Source of the DNA: Bacillus benzoevorans
GTDB lineage: Bacteria > Bacillota > Bacilli > Bacillales > Cytobacillaceae
Assembly: GCF_014207535.1 (NCBI RefSeq)
Contig: NZ_JACHGK010000002.1
Coordinates: forward strand, 248,001 to 312,000
DNA length: 64,000 nucleotides
Reading direction: 5' to 3'
Below the pieces are notes generated by a model. The model was not told the DNA's origin, did not search any database, and saw nothing but the letters and a program-made list of their open reading frames with translations. Of this stretch, positions 16,427 to 25,323 are shown piece by piece (the first letter of the stretch is position 1; each line of letters starts with the position of its first letter). A program made the translations under genes and the position numbers.

Positions 16427-17038
16427 TTATTTGAAAAATTTAACACGGTCCTCGACCGGTTTGTATTCTTTTTCACCAGGAGTTGAAGTGGGGTTGCCGA
16501 ATGGCATTTGGGCAATTAGTTTCCAGTTTCCTGGGATATTCCATTCTTGTTTCACTTCATCATCAATCAGTGGATTATAGTGCTGCAGGGATGCGCCTAA
16601 TCCTTCCGCCTCAAATGCTGTCCATACTAAGATTTGGTGCATGCCGGATCCTTGTTGTGACCAAACAGGGAAATTGTCCGCATATAATGGGAATTGTTCC
16701 TGAAGAGATTTCACAATGGCTTCATCTTCGAAAAATAAAACCGTTCCATATCCCGCTTTAAAGGAATCCATTTTTTGCTGTGTTCCGGTAAAATCACCAT
16801 TCCCCACTACTTTTCTTAACGTTTCCGTTGTTATGTCCCATAATTTGTCATGGGCTGCTCCTGTTAAAACAACTAGACGCGCCGTTTGTGAATTGAAAGC
16901 AGATGGAGTATATGTAACAGCAAATTCGATTATCTCTTTTATTCTTGCTTCAGATATCGTTATTTCTTTATTGATTCCATAGTAAGTACGTCTCTCTTTA
17001 AATGCTGTATATAAATCTTTTGTCAAAGTCGCAGTCAT
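16427..17038 (-). CDS. Nitroreductase-family protein (MhqN/YodC-like)
   Basis: A 203-residue FMN-dependent oxidoreductase. The family signature RRTYYGINKEITISEARI lies near residue 16, TPSAFNSQTARLVVL binds FMN, and EAEGLGASLQHYNP and MPFGNPT mark the C-terminal half. It probably reduces quinones or nitro compounds with NAD(P)H. Start at 17038 after GGAGGA; longer in-frame starts overlap that site. It lies 154 bases downstream of the azoreductase gene on the same strand, a pairing known from the quinone-stress (MhqR) regulon of B. subtilis. Confidence 0.88.
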   Translation of the reverse strand: MTATLTKDLYTAFKERRTYYGINKEITISEARIKEIIEFAVTYTPSAFNSQTARLVVLTGAAHDKLWDITTETLRKVVGNGDFTGTQQKMDSFKAGYGTVLFFEDEAIVKSLQEQFPLYADNFPVWSQQGSGMHQILVWTAFEAEGLGASLQHYNPLIDDEVKQEWNIPGNWKLIAQMPFGNPTSTPGEKEYKPVEDRVKFFK

Positions 17039-17192
17039 CAGGATCATTCCTCCAATTTCCGTATCAAATTCTAAAGAGATCATTCTTTCAAGCCCTAGAA
17101 TGATCTGCTTTAGTTTTTACAAATCGGTTATGAATCATGAATGCATTTGAATATCAGCAACTAACGTTAACAGAGCTTTTTATTATCTATTA

Positions 17193-17825
17193 TTAAACGG
17201 CTACTGCTGATAAGTTTTTTGCTGCTTCTGCTACTCTTTCTAAGCCTTGTGCAATAATGGATTCAGCTTGATCCGGCGCGGCAGCATGACCTTCGATAAT
17301 CACTTCATCGATAATATTCATTCCGAATACTCCGCCAATAACATTTTTCATATAATTTGCAGCCATTTCCATCGGTGCTGCTTCCGGTGAGGAATAATTG
17401 CCGCCGCGTGCATTTAAGATGATTGCTTTTTTATCAGTCATTAATTGAACCATCTGCCCATTTTCATCATATTTGAAAGCGAACCCTGCTTCGTATACAT
17501 AGTCGATAAATGTGTGTAATTTAGCCGGAATCGTTAAGTTCCATAATGGGAAAGCAAATACGACTACATCTGCCGCTGCTAAAGCATCTTTCGCTTTTTG
17601 TTTTGCCGCTAAAAGACGTTGCTCTACATCGGTTAATTCTTCACCTGATTGTAATTTAGCAAAAGCATCAAATAGCTCTTGACCAAAATATGGTGTATCT
17701 TCTGCAAAAACATCATAAGTTGTTACATTTACACCTTGTAGATTTTCGATAAATGTTTCATACATTTTACTTGATACAGCTTCAGTTGCTGGACGATTAT
17801 TTGCTTTCACTACTAATACATTCAT
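17193..17825 (-). CDS. azoR: FMN-dependent NADH azoreductase
   Basis: A 210-residue flavodoxin-fold enzyme that reduces azo bonds and quinones by two electrons. The FMN-binding segments are VKANNRPATEAVS near the start, FAFPLWNLTIPAKLHTFIDY in the middle and LNARGGNYS. AAAGGAG precedes the ATG at 17825 with wide spacing. The frame also allows a start at 17888 with AGGCGG upstream, which would add a basic amphipathic leader, MGFLSKLFGKSSIKENEQK. An MhqR-type operator precedes the gene and supports a role in quinone or aldehyde defence. Confidence 0.9.
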   Translation of the reverse strand: MNVLVVKANNRPATEAVSSKMYETFIENLQGVNVTTYDVFAEDTPYFGQELFDAFAKLQSGEELTDVEQRLLAAKQKAKDALAAADVVVFAFPLWNLTIPAKLHTFIDYVYEAGFAFKYDENGQMVQLMTDKKAIILNARGGNYSSPEAAPMEMAANYMKNVIGGVFGMNIIDEVIIEGHAAAPDQAESIIAQGLERVAEAAKNLSAVAV

Positions 17826-17987
17826 TTTCTGTTCGTTCTCCTTTATAGATGATTTTCCAAATAATTTGGATAGAAAACCCATTTTCATACACCGCCTGTT
17901 GTGATTTACTTTTGATGTTATTTTTTTATAATTGTGACAAATTAATTTGAAACAACGTATTTTTATTTCTGTTATTTTTATTTAACT

Positions 17988-18034
17988 TATCTCGAATGCA
18001 AGATAAATATAATACGATTCTTCACTAAAGTCAA
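17988..18034 (-). promoter_or_regulatory. azoR promoter with MhqR-type operator
   Basis: On the minus strand TTGACT (18029-18034), a 17-base spacer and TATATT (18006-18011) form a good promoter. Directly after the -10 box lies TATCTTGCATTCGAGATA (17988-18005), which matches the remembered MhqR operator of B. subtilis (TATCTCGAATTCGAGATA) at about 14 of 18 positions with both outer half-sites intact. A repressor there would block transcription start. Confidence 0.75.
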
Positions 18035-18100
18035 TAGATTGAAACCATTAAATTTCAGCAAATGCTTATTATTTATTTAGCGACTTTTACCATTGCATGA

Positions 18101-18132
18101 AAAAGCCTCTTCATTTGAAAAGAAGAGGCTTC
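18101..18132 (-). terminator. Intrinsic terminator of the SDR gene
   Basis: AAGCCTCTT/AAGAGGCTT stem with TTTTT on the minus strand. Confidence 0.8.
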
Positions 18133-18177
18133 TGTTTGTTTGATTTTCGTATCCATTTAATAAATGGGGTCTAGTTA

Positions 18178-19038
18178 TTACACACCAGAATAAGCACTGA
18201 ATGCTCCATCAACTGGAATAACAACCCCATTTACGAAGCCGGATGCTTCAGGGCTGACTAAATATAATAATGTTCCTACTAAATCCGCCGGTTCGCCGAA
18301 GCGGCCCATTGGTGTATGCTTGATAATTTTTTCAGAGCGTTCACTGTAGGAGCCGTCTTCATTTTTTAATAATTTTTCATTTTGTCCTGTCAGGAAGAAA
18401 CCGGGCGCAATCGCATTTACGCGAATACCTACCTTTGACATATGAACAGCAAGCCATTGCGTGAAATTGTTCACCGCAGCTTTTGCACCGCTGTACGCCA
18501 GCACTTTGGTTAAAGATGAATAGGCACTCATCGATGAAATATTAATAATGGTGGCACCCGGACGATTCATCATATCAGAAGCGAATTCCTGTGAAGGCAG
18601 CAAAGTCCCTAAGAAGTTTAAATTAAAGACAAATTGAACGCCTTCCGGATCTAAATCAAAAAATGTAATCGTGTCATCAAGGTTTTCTTGAACATCTTCA
18701 GGAAATAAATATTCTTTTGTTGTCTGGCCTTTCGGATGATTGCCCCCTGCTGCATTGATTAAAATATCAACAGGACCGAGCTTTTCACGGATGATTTCAT
18801 GTGCAGCTTTTAAGCTTTCCTTATTCACTACATCCCCTTGAACACCAATCGCCATACCGCCATTTTTTATTACTGCAGCTGCCTTTTCTTCTGCCATTTC
18901 AATTCTTCTCGCCAATATAGCAACACTAGCGCCACAGCCGGCTAGTGCATCGACGAACTGCTCGGCAAGGACACCTGTACCCCCTGTAACAACGGCAACT
19001 TTCCCCGTTAAATCAATTTGAAACGGTAATTTTGTCAT
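18178..19038 (-). CDS. SDR-family oxidoreductase (mannonate-oxidoreductase-like)
   Basis: A 286-residue short-chain dehydrogenase. It shows the NAD(P) motif VVTGGTGVLAEQF, the NAAGG motif, and the catalytic Ser-Tyr-Lys (ISSMSAYSS..LAYSGAKAA). The insert with FFDLDPEGVQFVFNLNFLGTLLP and the opening LTGKVAVVTGGTGVLAEQ resemble the SDR D-mannonate oxidoreductase type (YjmF/UxuB), which would reduce fructuronate to mannonate, but no uronate genes lie nearby. GGGGAG precedes the ATG at 19038. It is divergent from the fructose operon. Confidence 0.8.
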   Translation of the reverse strand: MTKLPFQIDLTGKVAVVTGGTGVLAEQFVDALAGCGASVAILARRIEMAEEKAAAVIKNGGMAIGVQGDVVNKESLKAAHEIIREKLGPVDILINAAGGNHPKGQTTKEYLFPEDVQENLDDTITFFDLDPEGVQFVFNLNFLGTLLPSQEFASDMMNRPGATIINISSMSAYSSLTKVLAYSGAKAAVNNFTQWLAVHMSKVGIRVNAIAPGFFLTGQNEKLLKNEDGSYSERSEKIIKHTPMGRFGEPADLVGTLLYLVSPEASGFVNGVVIPVDGAFSAYSGV

Positions 19039-19368
19039 CTTAATTTCTCCCCTTACTTTGATCAATCATTCATTTCTTTATTTTTGCCATTATAAACAGG
19101 CAAAAAATATAAATAATATAACCTTTTTTATACTAGTATACATCATTCCGGTGATTAATATAATGGATTGTACTATTGCTGTCAATAGGAAGTGTCATTG
19201 TTTACCATCCCATCCATTTGTCAGAGCAATCAGAGTTTTCCCTTACATTTGACTGTTTTTCATTGAATCTTACTGAGTTTAGACGTAAACTACATGTGCC
19301 AAAATCAGAAATAATCAATTTCGCCTCGTCGGATTTATGTTTCGATAAAAAATAAAGGTCGTGACCAG
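19039..19368. other. Divergent control region, SDR / fruKA
   Basis: 330 AT-rich bases between divergent genes. The pentamer TGTCA appears three times on the plus strand at 19180, 19193 and 19219, spaced 13 and 26 bases, which could be a direct-repeat site for a DeoR-type regulator such as FruR. No catabolite-response element with good symmetry and no hairpin were seen. Confidence 0.3.
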
Positions 19369-20286
19369 ATGATTTATACATTAACGTTAAACCCCTCACT
19401 TGATTACATCGTCGAACTAGAAGAAGTCATTTTAGGTTCTTTAAACCGCACTCAAACGGAAGCGAAATTTCCCGGCGGAAAAGGCATTAATGTTTCACAG
19501 GTTTTAAAAAGATTAGACGTGGACAGCATGGCTCTTGGGTTTGCCGGAGGATTTACAGGAGATTATATTGAAAGCTTTTTAACAGATTTAAACATAAAAA
19601 CGGATTTTGTAAAAGTAAATGAAGACACAAGAATCAACATCAAGTTAAAATCAGGACAGGAAACTGAAATCAATGCTAAAGGTCCAAGTATTTCGAAAGA
19701 AAACTTTGAATCATTACGGCAAAGGGTAAAGAGGCTTACGGGCGAAGATACCCTTGTATTAGCTGGCAGTATCCCCTCTTCCATGCCGCAAAACACATAC
19801 GAATCTTTGGTGAAAATTGGCAGAAAAAACGGAACAAGAATGGTTGTCGATGCTGAAGGAGAAATATTAGGCAATCTTCTTCCCTATAAACCATTTCTCA
19901 TTAAGCCAAATCACCATGAACTTGGACAGTTATTCCATACCCAAATTTCGACTTGTGATGAAGTCATTCTGTATGGAAAAGAACTGGTTAACAGAGGAGC
20001 AGAAAATGTGATTGTCTCCCTTGCCGATAAAGGCGCTGTCTTCATTAATAAAGAGATGGTGATCATCGCATCTGTTCCCAAAGGGATTGTGAAAAGCTCC
20101 GTTGGTGCCGGAGATTCAATGGCAGCCGGATTTTTAGCTGCTTTGGAAAAAGGAAAGAGCTGTGAAGAGGCCTTTCGCTATAGTGTCGCCGCAGGAAGTG
20201 CCACCGCCTTTTCAATTGGTTTATGCACAAAAGAAAAAATAGAAAGCATTCTGGAGCAGGTAACATTGGATAAGAAAGCTATATAG
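19369..20286 (+). CDS. fruK: 1-phosphofructokinase
   Basis: A 305-residue PfkB-family kinase that phosphorylates fructose 1-phosphate to fructose 1,6-bisphosphate. Family signatures are the opening YTLTLNPSLDYIV, FPGGKGINVSQVLKRL at residue 34 and the C-terminal KSSVGAGDSMAAGF with the catalytic Asp. AAAGGTCGTG lies before the ATG. The next gene begins 16 bases on, so fruK and fruA form an operon. The usual first gene of this operon in bacilli, the repressor fruR, is missing from its normal place. Confidence 0.95.
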   Translation: MIYTLTLNPSLDYIVELEEVILGSLNRTQTEAKFPGGKGINVSQVLKRLDVDSMALGFAGGFTGDYIESFLTDLNIKTDFVKVNEDTRINIKLKSGQETEINAKGPSISKENFESLRQRVKRLTGEDTLVLAGSIPSSMPQNTYESLVKIGRKNGTRMVVDAEGEILGNLLPYKPFLIKPNHHELGQLFHTQISTCDEVILYGKELVNRGAENVIVSLADKGAVFINKEMVIIASVPKGIVKSSVGAGDSMAAGFLAALEKGKSCEEAFRYSVAAGSATAFSIGLCTKEKIESILEQVTLDKKAI

Positions 20287-20302
20287 GAGAGAAGAATTAA
20301 AC

Positions 20303-22192
20303 ATGAAAATAATAGAATTACTAACGAAGGACACCATCGCCCTTTCGTTAAATGGCACGCAAAAATCTGAGGCCATTGAACAGCTTGTCCATATGCTGGA
20401 CTGTGCAGGCAGATTAACAGACAAAGCGGAATTTAAACAGGCTATATTAGCAAGAGAAGAACAATGTACCACAGGAATTGGCGAGGGCATCGCCATTCCC
20501 CATGCTAAAACAAAAGCAGCGAAGCAGTCGGCTATTGCCTTTGCCAGATCCAAACGCGGAGTCAGCTTTGAATCCCTTGATGGGCAGCCGGTCTTTCTGT
20601 TCTTTATGATTGCCGCCCCGGAAGGAGCCAACAACACTCATTTAGAAGTACTGTCACGGTTATCAACATTATTGTTGAATAAAGACGTCCGGCAGCGGCT
20701 CCTAGAAGCAGCGTCAGAAGATGAGGTATTAGCCATTATTAACACTCATGATACAGAAGATAACGAAGTAGATCAGTCTTTGACGGGCAAAGAGAAATTG
20801 ATTGCCGCGGTTACGGCCTGTCCGACCGGCATTGCCCATACATATATGGCTGCCGATTCCCTCAAGGCAAAAGCAGCGGAAATGGGAATTGATATTAAGG
20901 TTGAAACAAGAGGAGCAAGTGGAGCGCAAAACGTATTAACTGCGGAAGATATCGAAAATGCTGCTGCCGTCATTATTGCAGCCGATATAACGATTGAAAT
21001 GGACCGTTTTAACGGAAAGCATGTCCTTGAAACATCGGTAGCGGACGGAATTCGGAAACCGCAAGAATTACTAGAAAGAGCATTGCAGCAGGATGCACCC
21101 ATTTATCAAGAAAACCGCAAAGTGATAAAGGAAACGAAAGGAAGAAAAAAAGGAACAAGAAGAGGAATGAGCGCAGCCATTTATAAACACTTATTGAATG
21201 GTGTCTCGAACATGCTCCCGTTTGCAATCGGTGGAGGAATTCTTATCGCGGTCAGTCTCATGTTTGGCTATCATGCTGCAGACCCCGCTGATCCATCCTA
21301 TCATCCAATAGCAGGGATATTGATGACCATAGGCGGCGGTTCGGCTTTCGGGCTGATAATCCCGGTATTAGCAGGATTTATCGCCATGAGTATTGCCGAT
21401 CGTCCTGGACTTGCCCCGGGGATGGCCGGTGGGATTCTGGCCGCTAGCGCAGGAGCAGGTTTCTTAGGCGGACTTGCTGCGGGATTTCTTGCTGGTTATG
21501 TTGTCGTTGGATGGAAAAAAGCTTTAGCGGGGCTGCCTTCTTCGATTGAAGGAATGAAAACAATTTTACTTTATCCGGTATTAGGAATGGCTTTAACCGG
21601 TTTGATGATGATCTTCGTGCTTAATCAACCGATTGAATTCATTAATTCAACGATGACCGAATGGTTTTCAGGTCTTCATACAGGAACTGCCGTCTTACTC
21701 GGAATGATTTTGGGTCTTATGATGTCCTTTGATATGGGCGGTCCTATTAATAAAACAGCCTATGTCTTTGGCATTGGCTTATTAATAAACGGTGTCTTTG
21801 AACCAATGGCTGCTATTATGGCTGCGGGCATGGTACCGCCATTAGCCACCGCTTTAGCCACTACCCTTTTTAAAAAGAAATTCTCAACAGCAGACCAGAA
21901 AGCTGGGAAAACAAATTATATGAAGGGATTATCTTTCATGACAGAAGGCGCCGCATCTTTTGCAGCGGCCGATCCGACCCGCATGATCCCTGCCATCATG
22001 ACGGGTTCAGCGATTGCCGCTGCATTATCGATGCTGTTCGGCATCGGACTTCGTATTCCACATGGCGGCATCTTTGTCATTCCGCTTGTTGACGGGAACC
22101 CCCTATTATACCTGCTGGCAATTGCTGTTGGAGCGATTGTGTCCGCGCTATTAATAGGATTCAGCAAAAAACCGGTCCAGCAAGAAACATGA
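20303..22192 (+). CDS. fruA: PTS fructose transporter subunit IIABC
   Basis: A 629-residue three-domain permease in the membrane that imports fructose as fructose 1-phosphate. Domain IIA is residues 1-150 with phosphorylated H67 (GIAIPHAKT). Domain IIB spans about 165-265 with phosphorylated C173 (TACPTGIAHTYMAA). Domain IIC spans about 295-622 with about eight to ten helices and the MGGPINKTAY segment. The domain order and length match FruA of Bacillus. AGGAGAG precedes the ATG and a terminator follows the stop. Confidence 0.96.
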   Translation: MKIIELLTKDTIALSLNGTQKSEAIEQLVHMLDCAGRLTDKAEFKQAILAREEQCTTGIGEGIAIPHAKTKAAKQSAIAFARSKRGVSFESLDGQPVFLFFMIAAPEGANNTHLEVLSRLSTLLLNKDVRQRLLEAASEDEVLAIINTHDTEDNEVDQSLTGKEKLIAAVTACPTGIAHTYMAADSLKAKAAEMGIDIKVETRGASGAQNVLTAEDIENAAAVIIAADITIEMDRFNGKHVLETSVADGIRKPQELLERALQQDAPIYQENRKVIKETKGRKKGTRRGMSAAIYKHLLNGVSNMLPFAIGGGILIAVSLMFGYHAADPADPSYHPIAGILMTIGGGSAFGLIIPVLAGFIAMSIADRPGLAPGMAGGILAASAGAGFLGGLAAGFLAGYVVVGWKKALAGLPSSIEGMKTILLYPVLGMALTGLMMIFVLNQPIEFINSTMTEWFSGLHTGTAVLLGMILGLMMSFDMGGPINKTAYVFGIGLLINGVFEPMAAIMAAGMVPPLATALATTLFKKKFSTADQKAGKTNYMKGLSFMTEGAASFAAADPTRMIPAIMTGSAIAAALSMLFGIGLRIPHGGIFVIPLVDGNPLLYLLAIAVGAIVSALLIGFSKKPVQQET

Positions 22193-22231
22193 ACAACCAT
22201 ACTCCTTTAAAGTGTTCAGCAGATAAAACCT

Positions 22232-22253
22232 GCTCCTTTAAGGGAGTTTTTTT
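22232..22253 (+). terminator. Intrinsic terminator of fruKA
   Basis: CTCC(T)/(G)GGAG stem followed by seven T. Confidence 0.7.
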
Positions 22254-22275
22254 ATAATTTCCCTTGTGTATATTA

Positions 22276-22512
22276 TTATAGAACTATCCCTGTCAAACTT
22301 AGGTAGATGTTTTCAACTAATTGTTCCGGTGTATCTCCTGTTACAATCTCATCATTTACAAATGCATAACAGCCTCTAAAGCAGGTACTGCATTTATGTA
22401 AGCATCCAAATGTTTTGATTTCGATATTTGGATCCCTTTCTAAAAGTTCTTTCGCCTTTCTAGAACCGTTCCCTATATTAAGCATACAAAATTCAACAAT
22501 TGCTTTCTCCAT
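22276..22512 (-). CDS. DUF1450 protein (YuzB-like)
   Basis: A 78-residue thioredoxin-like small protein with CLHKCSTCFRGCYAFVNDE at about residues 37-55; the four cysteines of that segment plus one near the N-terminus (EFCMLN) resemble a thin ferredoxin or zinc site. The family is common in bacilli and its role is not known. AAGGAG precedes the ATG. It is divergent from the nitrite reductase operon and shares its 312-base upstream region. Confidence 0.8.
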   Translation of the reverse strand: MEKAIVEFCMLNIGNGSRKAKELLERDPNIEIKTFGCLHKCSTCFRGCYAFVNDEIVTGDTPEQLVENIYLSLTGIVL

Positions 22513-22720
22513 ATCTATAAATCTCCTTGCTGTTTTTCTGGGCTATTTATAAGCTTCCATTGATAAAAGTCAGATAATTATAACACTTTTTCACCATTTT
22601 TGTTGAGCAAATTGCCTGAATAACATGCTCTATATGATGTTAACGGGTTGTCTTTTTACACCAACAGTTTTCGTCATCTATATGAACAAATTTTGACATA
22701 AAAGTGAATTCATTATCAGC

Positions 22721-22769
22721 TGTGAAGATCTTCACACAGAATCGCAGAGTTTCATTCTAAAATCATAAT
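22721..22769 (+). promoter_or_regulatory. FNR box and promoter of the nitrite reductase operon
   Basis: TGTGA-AGATCT-TCACA (22721-22736) is a perfect palindrome and an exact match to the TGTGA-N6-TCACA consensus of FNR in Gram-positive bacteria. A TAAAAT hexamer at 22758-22763 puts the likely start of transcription near 22770, so the box centre is at about -41.5, the position used by activators. No good -35 box is present, as expected for activated promoters. The rest of the gap 22513-22824 shows nothing else clear. Confidence 0.8.
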
Positions 22770-22824
22770 CATAAGAAATGAAAACGTTTTAAATCATACT
22801 ACATATGAGGCAGGAGGAATTATT

Positions 22825-25251
22825 ATGGAAAGAAAAAAATTGCTGATGATCGGGAATGGAATGGCTGGGATTCGCACATTAGAAGAATTGTTAAAACTAG
22901 CACCTGATATGTATCATATAACCGTTTTCGGAAGCGAGCCTTATCCAAACTATAACCGGATTCAATTATCAACGGTCCTTCAAGGCGATACGACAATTGA
23001 GGATATTATTATGAATGATTGGGACTGGTACCAATCAAATGGCATTAAGCTATACACGAATGAATCGATTGAAAAAATTGATACGGAAAAAAAACAAGTC
23101 ATTTCTGACAACGGACGGGTAATTGATTATGATGAATGTATCATTGCCACAGGTTCCCGCTCCTTTATCTTACCGCTCCCGGGTTCTGACAAAAAAGGTG
23201 TCACCGGGTTTCGTGACATCCATGATTGTGAAGAAATGATCAAGGCTGCAAAGAGTTATAAAAAAGCCGTTGTCATCGGTGGCGGACTGTTAGGGCTTGA
23301 AGCCGCCCGGGGATTGTTGAATCTTGGCATGGAGGTTGATGTCGTTCATTTACTACCCTATTTAATGGAAAGACAATTGGATCCAACTGCTTCCAAGATG
23401 CTGCAAAAAGAGCTGAGTGCACAAGGAATGAATTTTCTCATGGAAAAAGAATCAGTGGAGATTCTGGGTGACGACAGAGTAACCGGCCTTCGTTTTAAGG
23501 ATGGGTCAGAAACTGCTGCTGATCTTATCGTCATGGCCGTTGGCATCAAACCGAATGTCGGACTTGCGAAAGTCAGCGGTATTGCTGTTAAGCGCGGCAT
23601 CATCGTCAATGACTTTTTAGAAACGAATATCGAAAATGTCTATGCTGTCGGAGAATGTGCTGAGCACCGGGATATGGTCTATGGATTAGTGGCTCCATTA
23701 TATGAACAAGGAAAGGTCCTTGCGGCATTTTTAGCAGGAAAAATGCCTGAACCTTATCAAGGGTCTGTGACCGGAACGCAGCTAAAGGTATCCGGTGTTG
23801 ACATGTACTCTGCAGGTGACATTAACGATGACGATACAACGATGGCTATCAAAGTTCATAACGAATTCAACGGCGTGTATAAAAAGGTATTAATCCGTAA
23901 TAACCAAATTTCCGGTATCGTCCTTTATGGTGATACAAAGGAAAGCGGCAGATTATTCGGAATGATGAAAAAAGAGGAAGATGTCAGCAGATTGACAAGT
24001 ATTTCCATTCTTTCATCAGGCTGTGATCACAACGCTGGAAGCGATGTCGCAACCATGTCCGATGATGACCTTGTTTGCGGCTGTAACGGGGTTTCAAAAG
24101 GAACCATAGTCGCGGCCATTAAAGAAAACAACCTGACCACTATCGATGAGGTTGGAAATTGCACAAATGCCGGACGCTCCTGCGGCCGCTGTAAATCCAT
24201 GATTTCGGATCTTTTGGCCTATACGCTCGGTGACGAATATGACCAGTCTGCGGAAAAAGAGACCATATGCGGCTGTACCCAATTGAGCCGTGATGAAGTC
24301 GCAGCAGAAATAAAAGCAAAAAGCTTAACGACTGTGATGGAAGTCATGAACGTCCTGGGCTGGAAAAATGAAGAAGGCTGCAGCAAATGCCGTCCTGCCC
24401 TCAATTATTACTTAGGTATGATTCATATGGATCAGTACAAGGATGACCGCGACTCCCGGTTGGTGAATGAAAAAATGCACGCCAACATACAAAAAGACGG
24501 CACCTATACGGTTCTGCCAAGAATGTATGGCGGTGTGACGAATGCCAAGGACTTGAAGAAAATTGCCGAAGTTGCTGAAAAATACCAGGTCCCCCTCGTC
24601 AAACTAACGGGAGGTCAGCGGATTGGACTATTCGGCATCCAAAAAGAATACCTTCCGGCTGTTTGGGAAGAGCTTGATATGCCTTCTGGATATGCCTACG
24701 GCAAAACATTAAGAACGGTCAAGACCTGCGTCGGCGCACAATACTGCCGCTACGGCACACAGGATTCCATGGGTCTTGGCATTAAGCTGGAACAGAAATT
24801 TGAGCGCCTTGATACACCGCATAAAGTGAAAATGGGTGTTTCCGGCTGCCCGCGGAACTGTGCAGAAGCTGGCATTAAGGATATCGGCTTCACCGGAGTG
24901 GACGATGGATATGAAGTCTATGTCGGCGGTAATGGCGGTACCGATTTAAGGTTGGGAGATTTACTTTGTAAGGTAACAACAGATGAAGAAGCGCTGGAAT
25001 GGACAGGTGCTTATCTGCAATATTACCGCGAAACTGCTTTCTATCTTGAACGGACTTCTAAATGGCTTGAGCGTATGGACCTTGAGCATATTCAAGAGGT
25101 TTTAGCCGATGAAGAAACAAGAAGGACCTTAAATGAACGGATGGATAAAACCCTTACACGCTATAGTGAACCTTGGCAGGAAGCGATTAATAATCAAGAT
25201 ATTCGCAGAAAATATTATACGGTGCGGGAAGCAGAACCTATATTGAAATAA
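22825..25251 (+). CDS. nirB: NADH-dependent nitrite reductase large subunit
   Basis: An 808-residue multi-domain flavo-siroheme enzyme that reduces nitrite to ammonium in the cytosol. In order: FAD/NAD module (1-400, starting LLMIGNGMAGIRTLEELL), two BFD-like [2Fe-2S] modules with Cys at CGCNG..CGRCK and CGCTQ..CSKCR (about 410-540), a ferredoxin half-domain, and the siroheme/[4Fe-4S] domain with KTCVGAQYC and SGCPRNC (about 630-690). Length fits NasD/NirB. GGAGGAA precedes the ATG. It heads the operon nirB-nirD-nasF; no nitrate reductase or nitrite channel gene is in the window. Confidence 0.96.
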   Translation: MERKKLLMIGNGMAGIRTLEELLKLAPDMYHITVFGSEPYPNYNRIQLSTVLQGDTTIEDIIMNDWDWYQSNGIKLYTNESIEKIDTEKKQVISDNGRVIDYDECIIATGSRSFILPLPGSDKKGVTGFRDIHDCEEMIKAAKSYKKAVVIGGGLLGLEAARGLLNLGMEVDVVHLLPYLMERQLDPTASKMLQKELSAQGMNFLMEKESVEILGDDRVTGLRFKDGSETAADLIVMAVGIKPNVGLAKVSGIAVKRGIIVNDFLETNIENVYAVGECAEHRDMVYGLVAPLYEQGKVLAAFLAGKMPEPYQGSVTGTQLKVSGVDMYSAGDINDDDTTMAIKVHNEFNGVYKKVLIRNNQISGIVLYGDTKESGRLFGMMKKEEDVSRLTSISILSSGCDHNAGSDVATMSDDDLVCGCNGVSKGTIVAAIKENNLTTIDEVGNCTNAGRSCGRCKSMISDLLAYTLGDEYDQSAEKETICGCTQLSRDEVAAEIKAKSLTTVMEVMNVLGWKNEEGCSKCRPALNYYLGMIHMDQYKDDRDSRLVNEKMHANIQKDGTYTVLPRMYGGVTNAKDLKKIAEVAEKYQVPLVKLTGGQRIGLFGIQKEYLPAVWEELDMPSGYAYGKTLRTVKTCVGAQYCRYGTQDSMGLGIKLEQKFERLDTPHKVKMGVSGCPRNCAEAGIKDIGFTGVDDGYEVYVGGNGGTDLRLGDLLCKVTTDEEALEWTGAYLQYYRETAFYLERTSKWLERMDLEHIQEVLADEETRRTLNERMDKTLTRYSEPWQEAINNQDIRRKYYTVREAEPILK

Positions 25252-25323
25252 AAATGCTTTTGAAACAGTGGGGGGAACGTCTTCGCTTCCCCTTTACTAA
25301 TTTGAATAAAGGATGTGGCAGTT

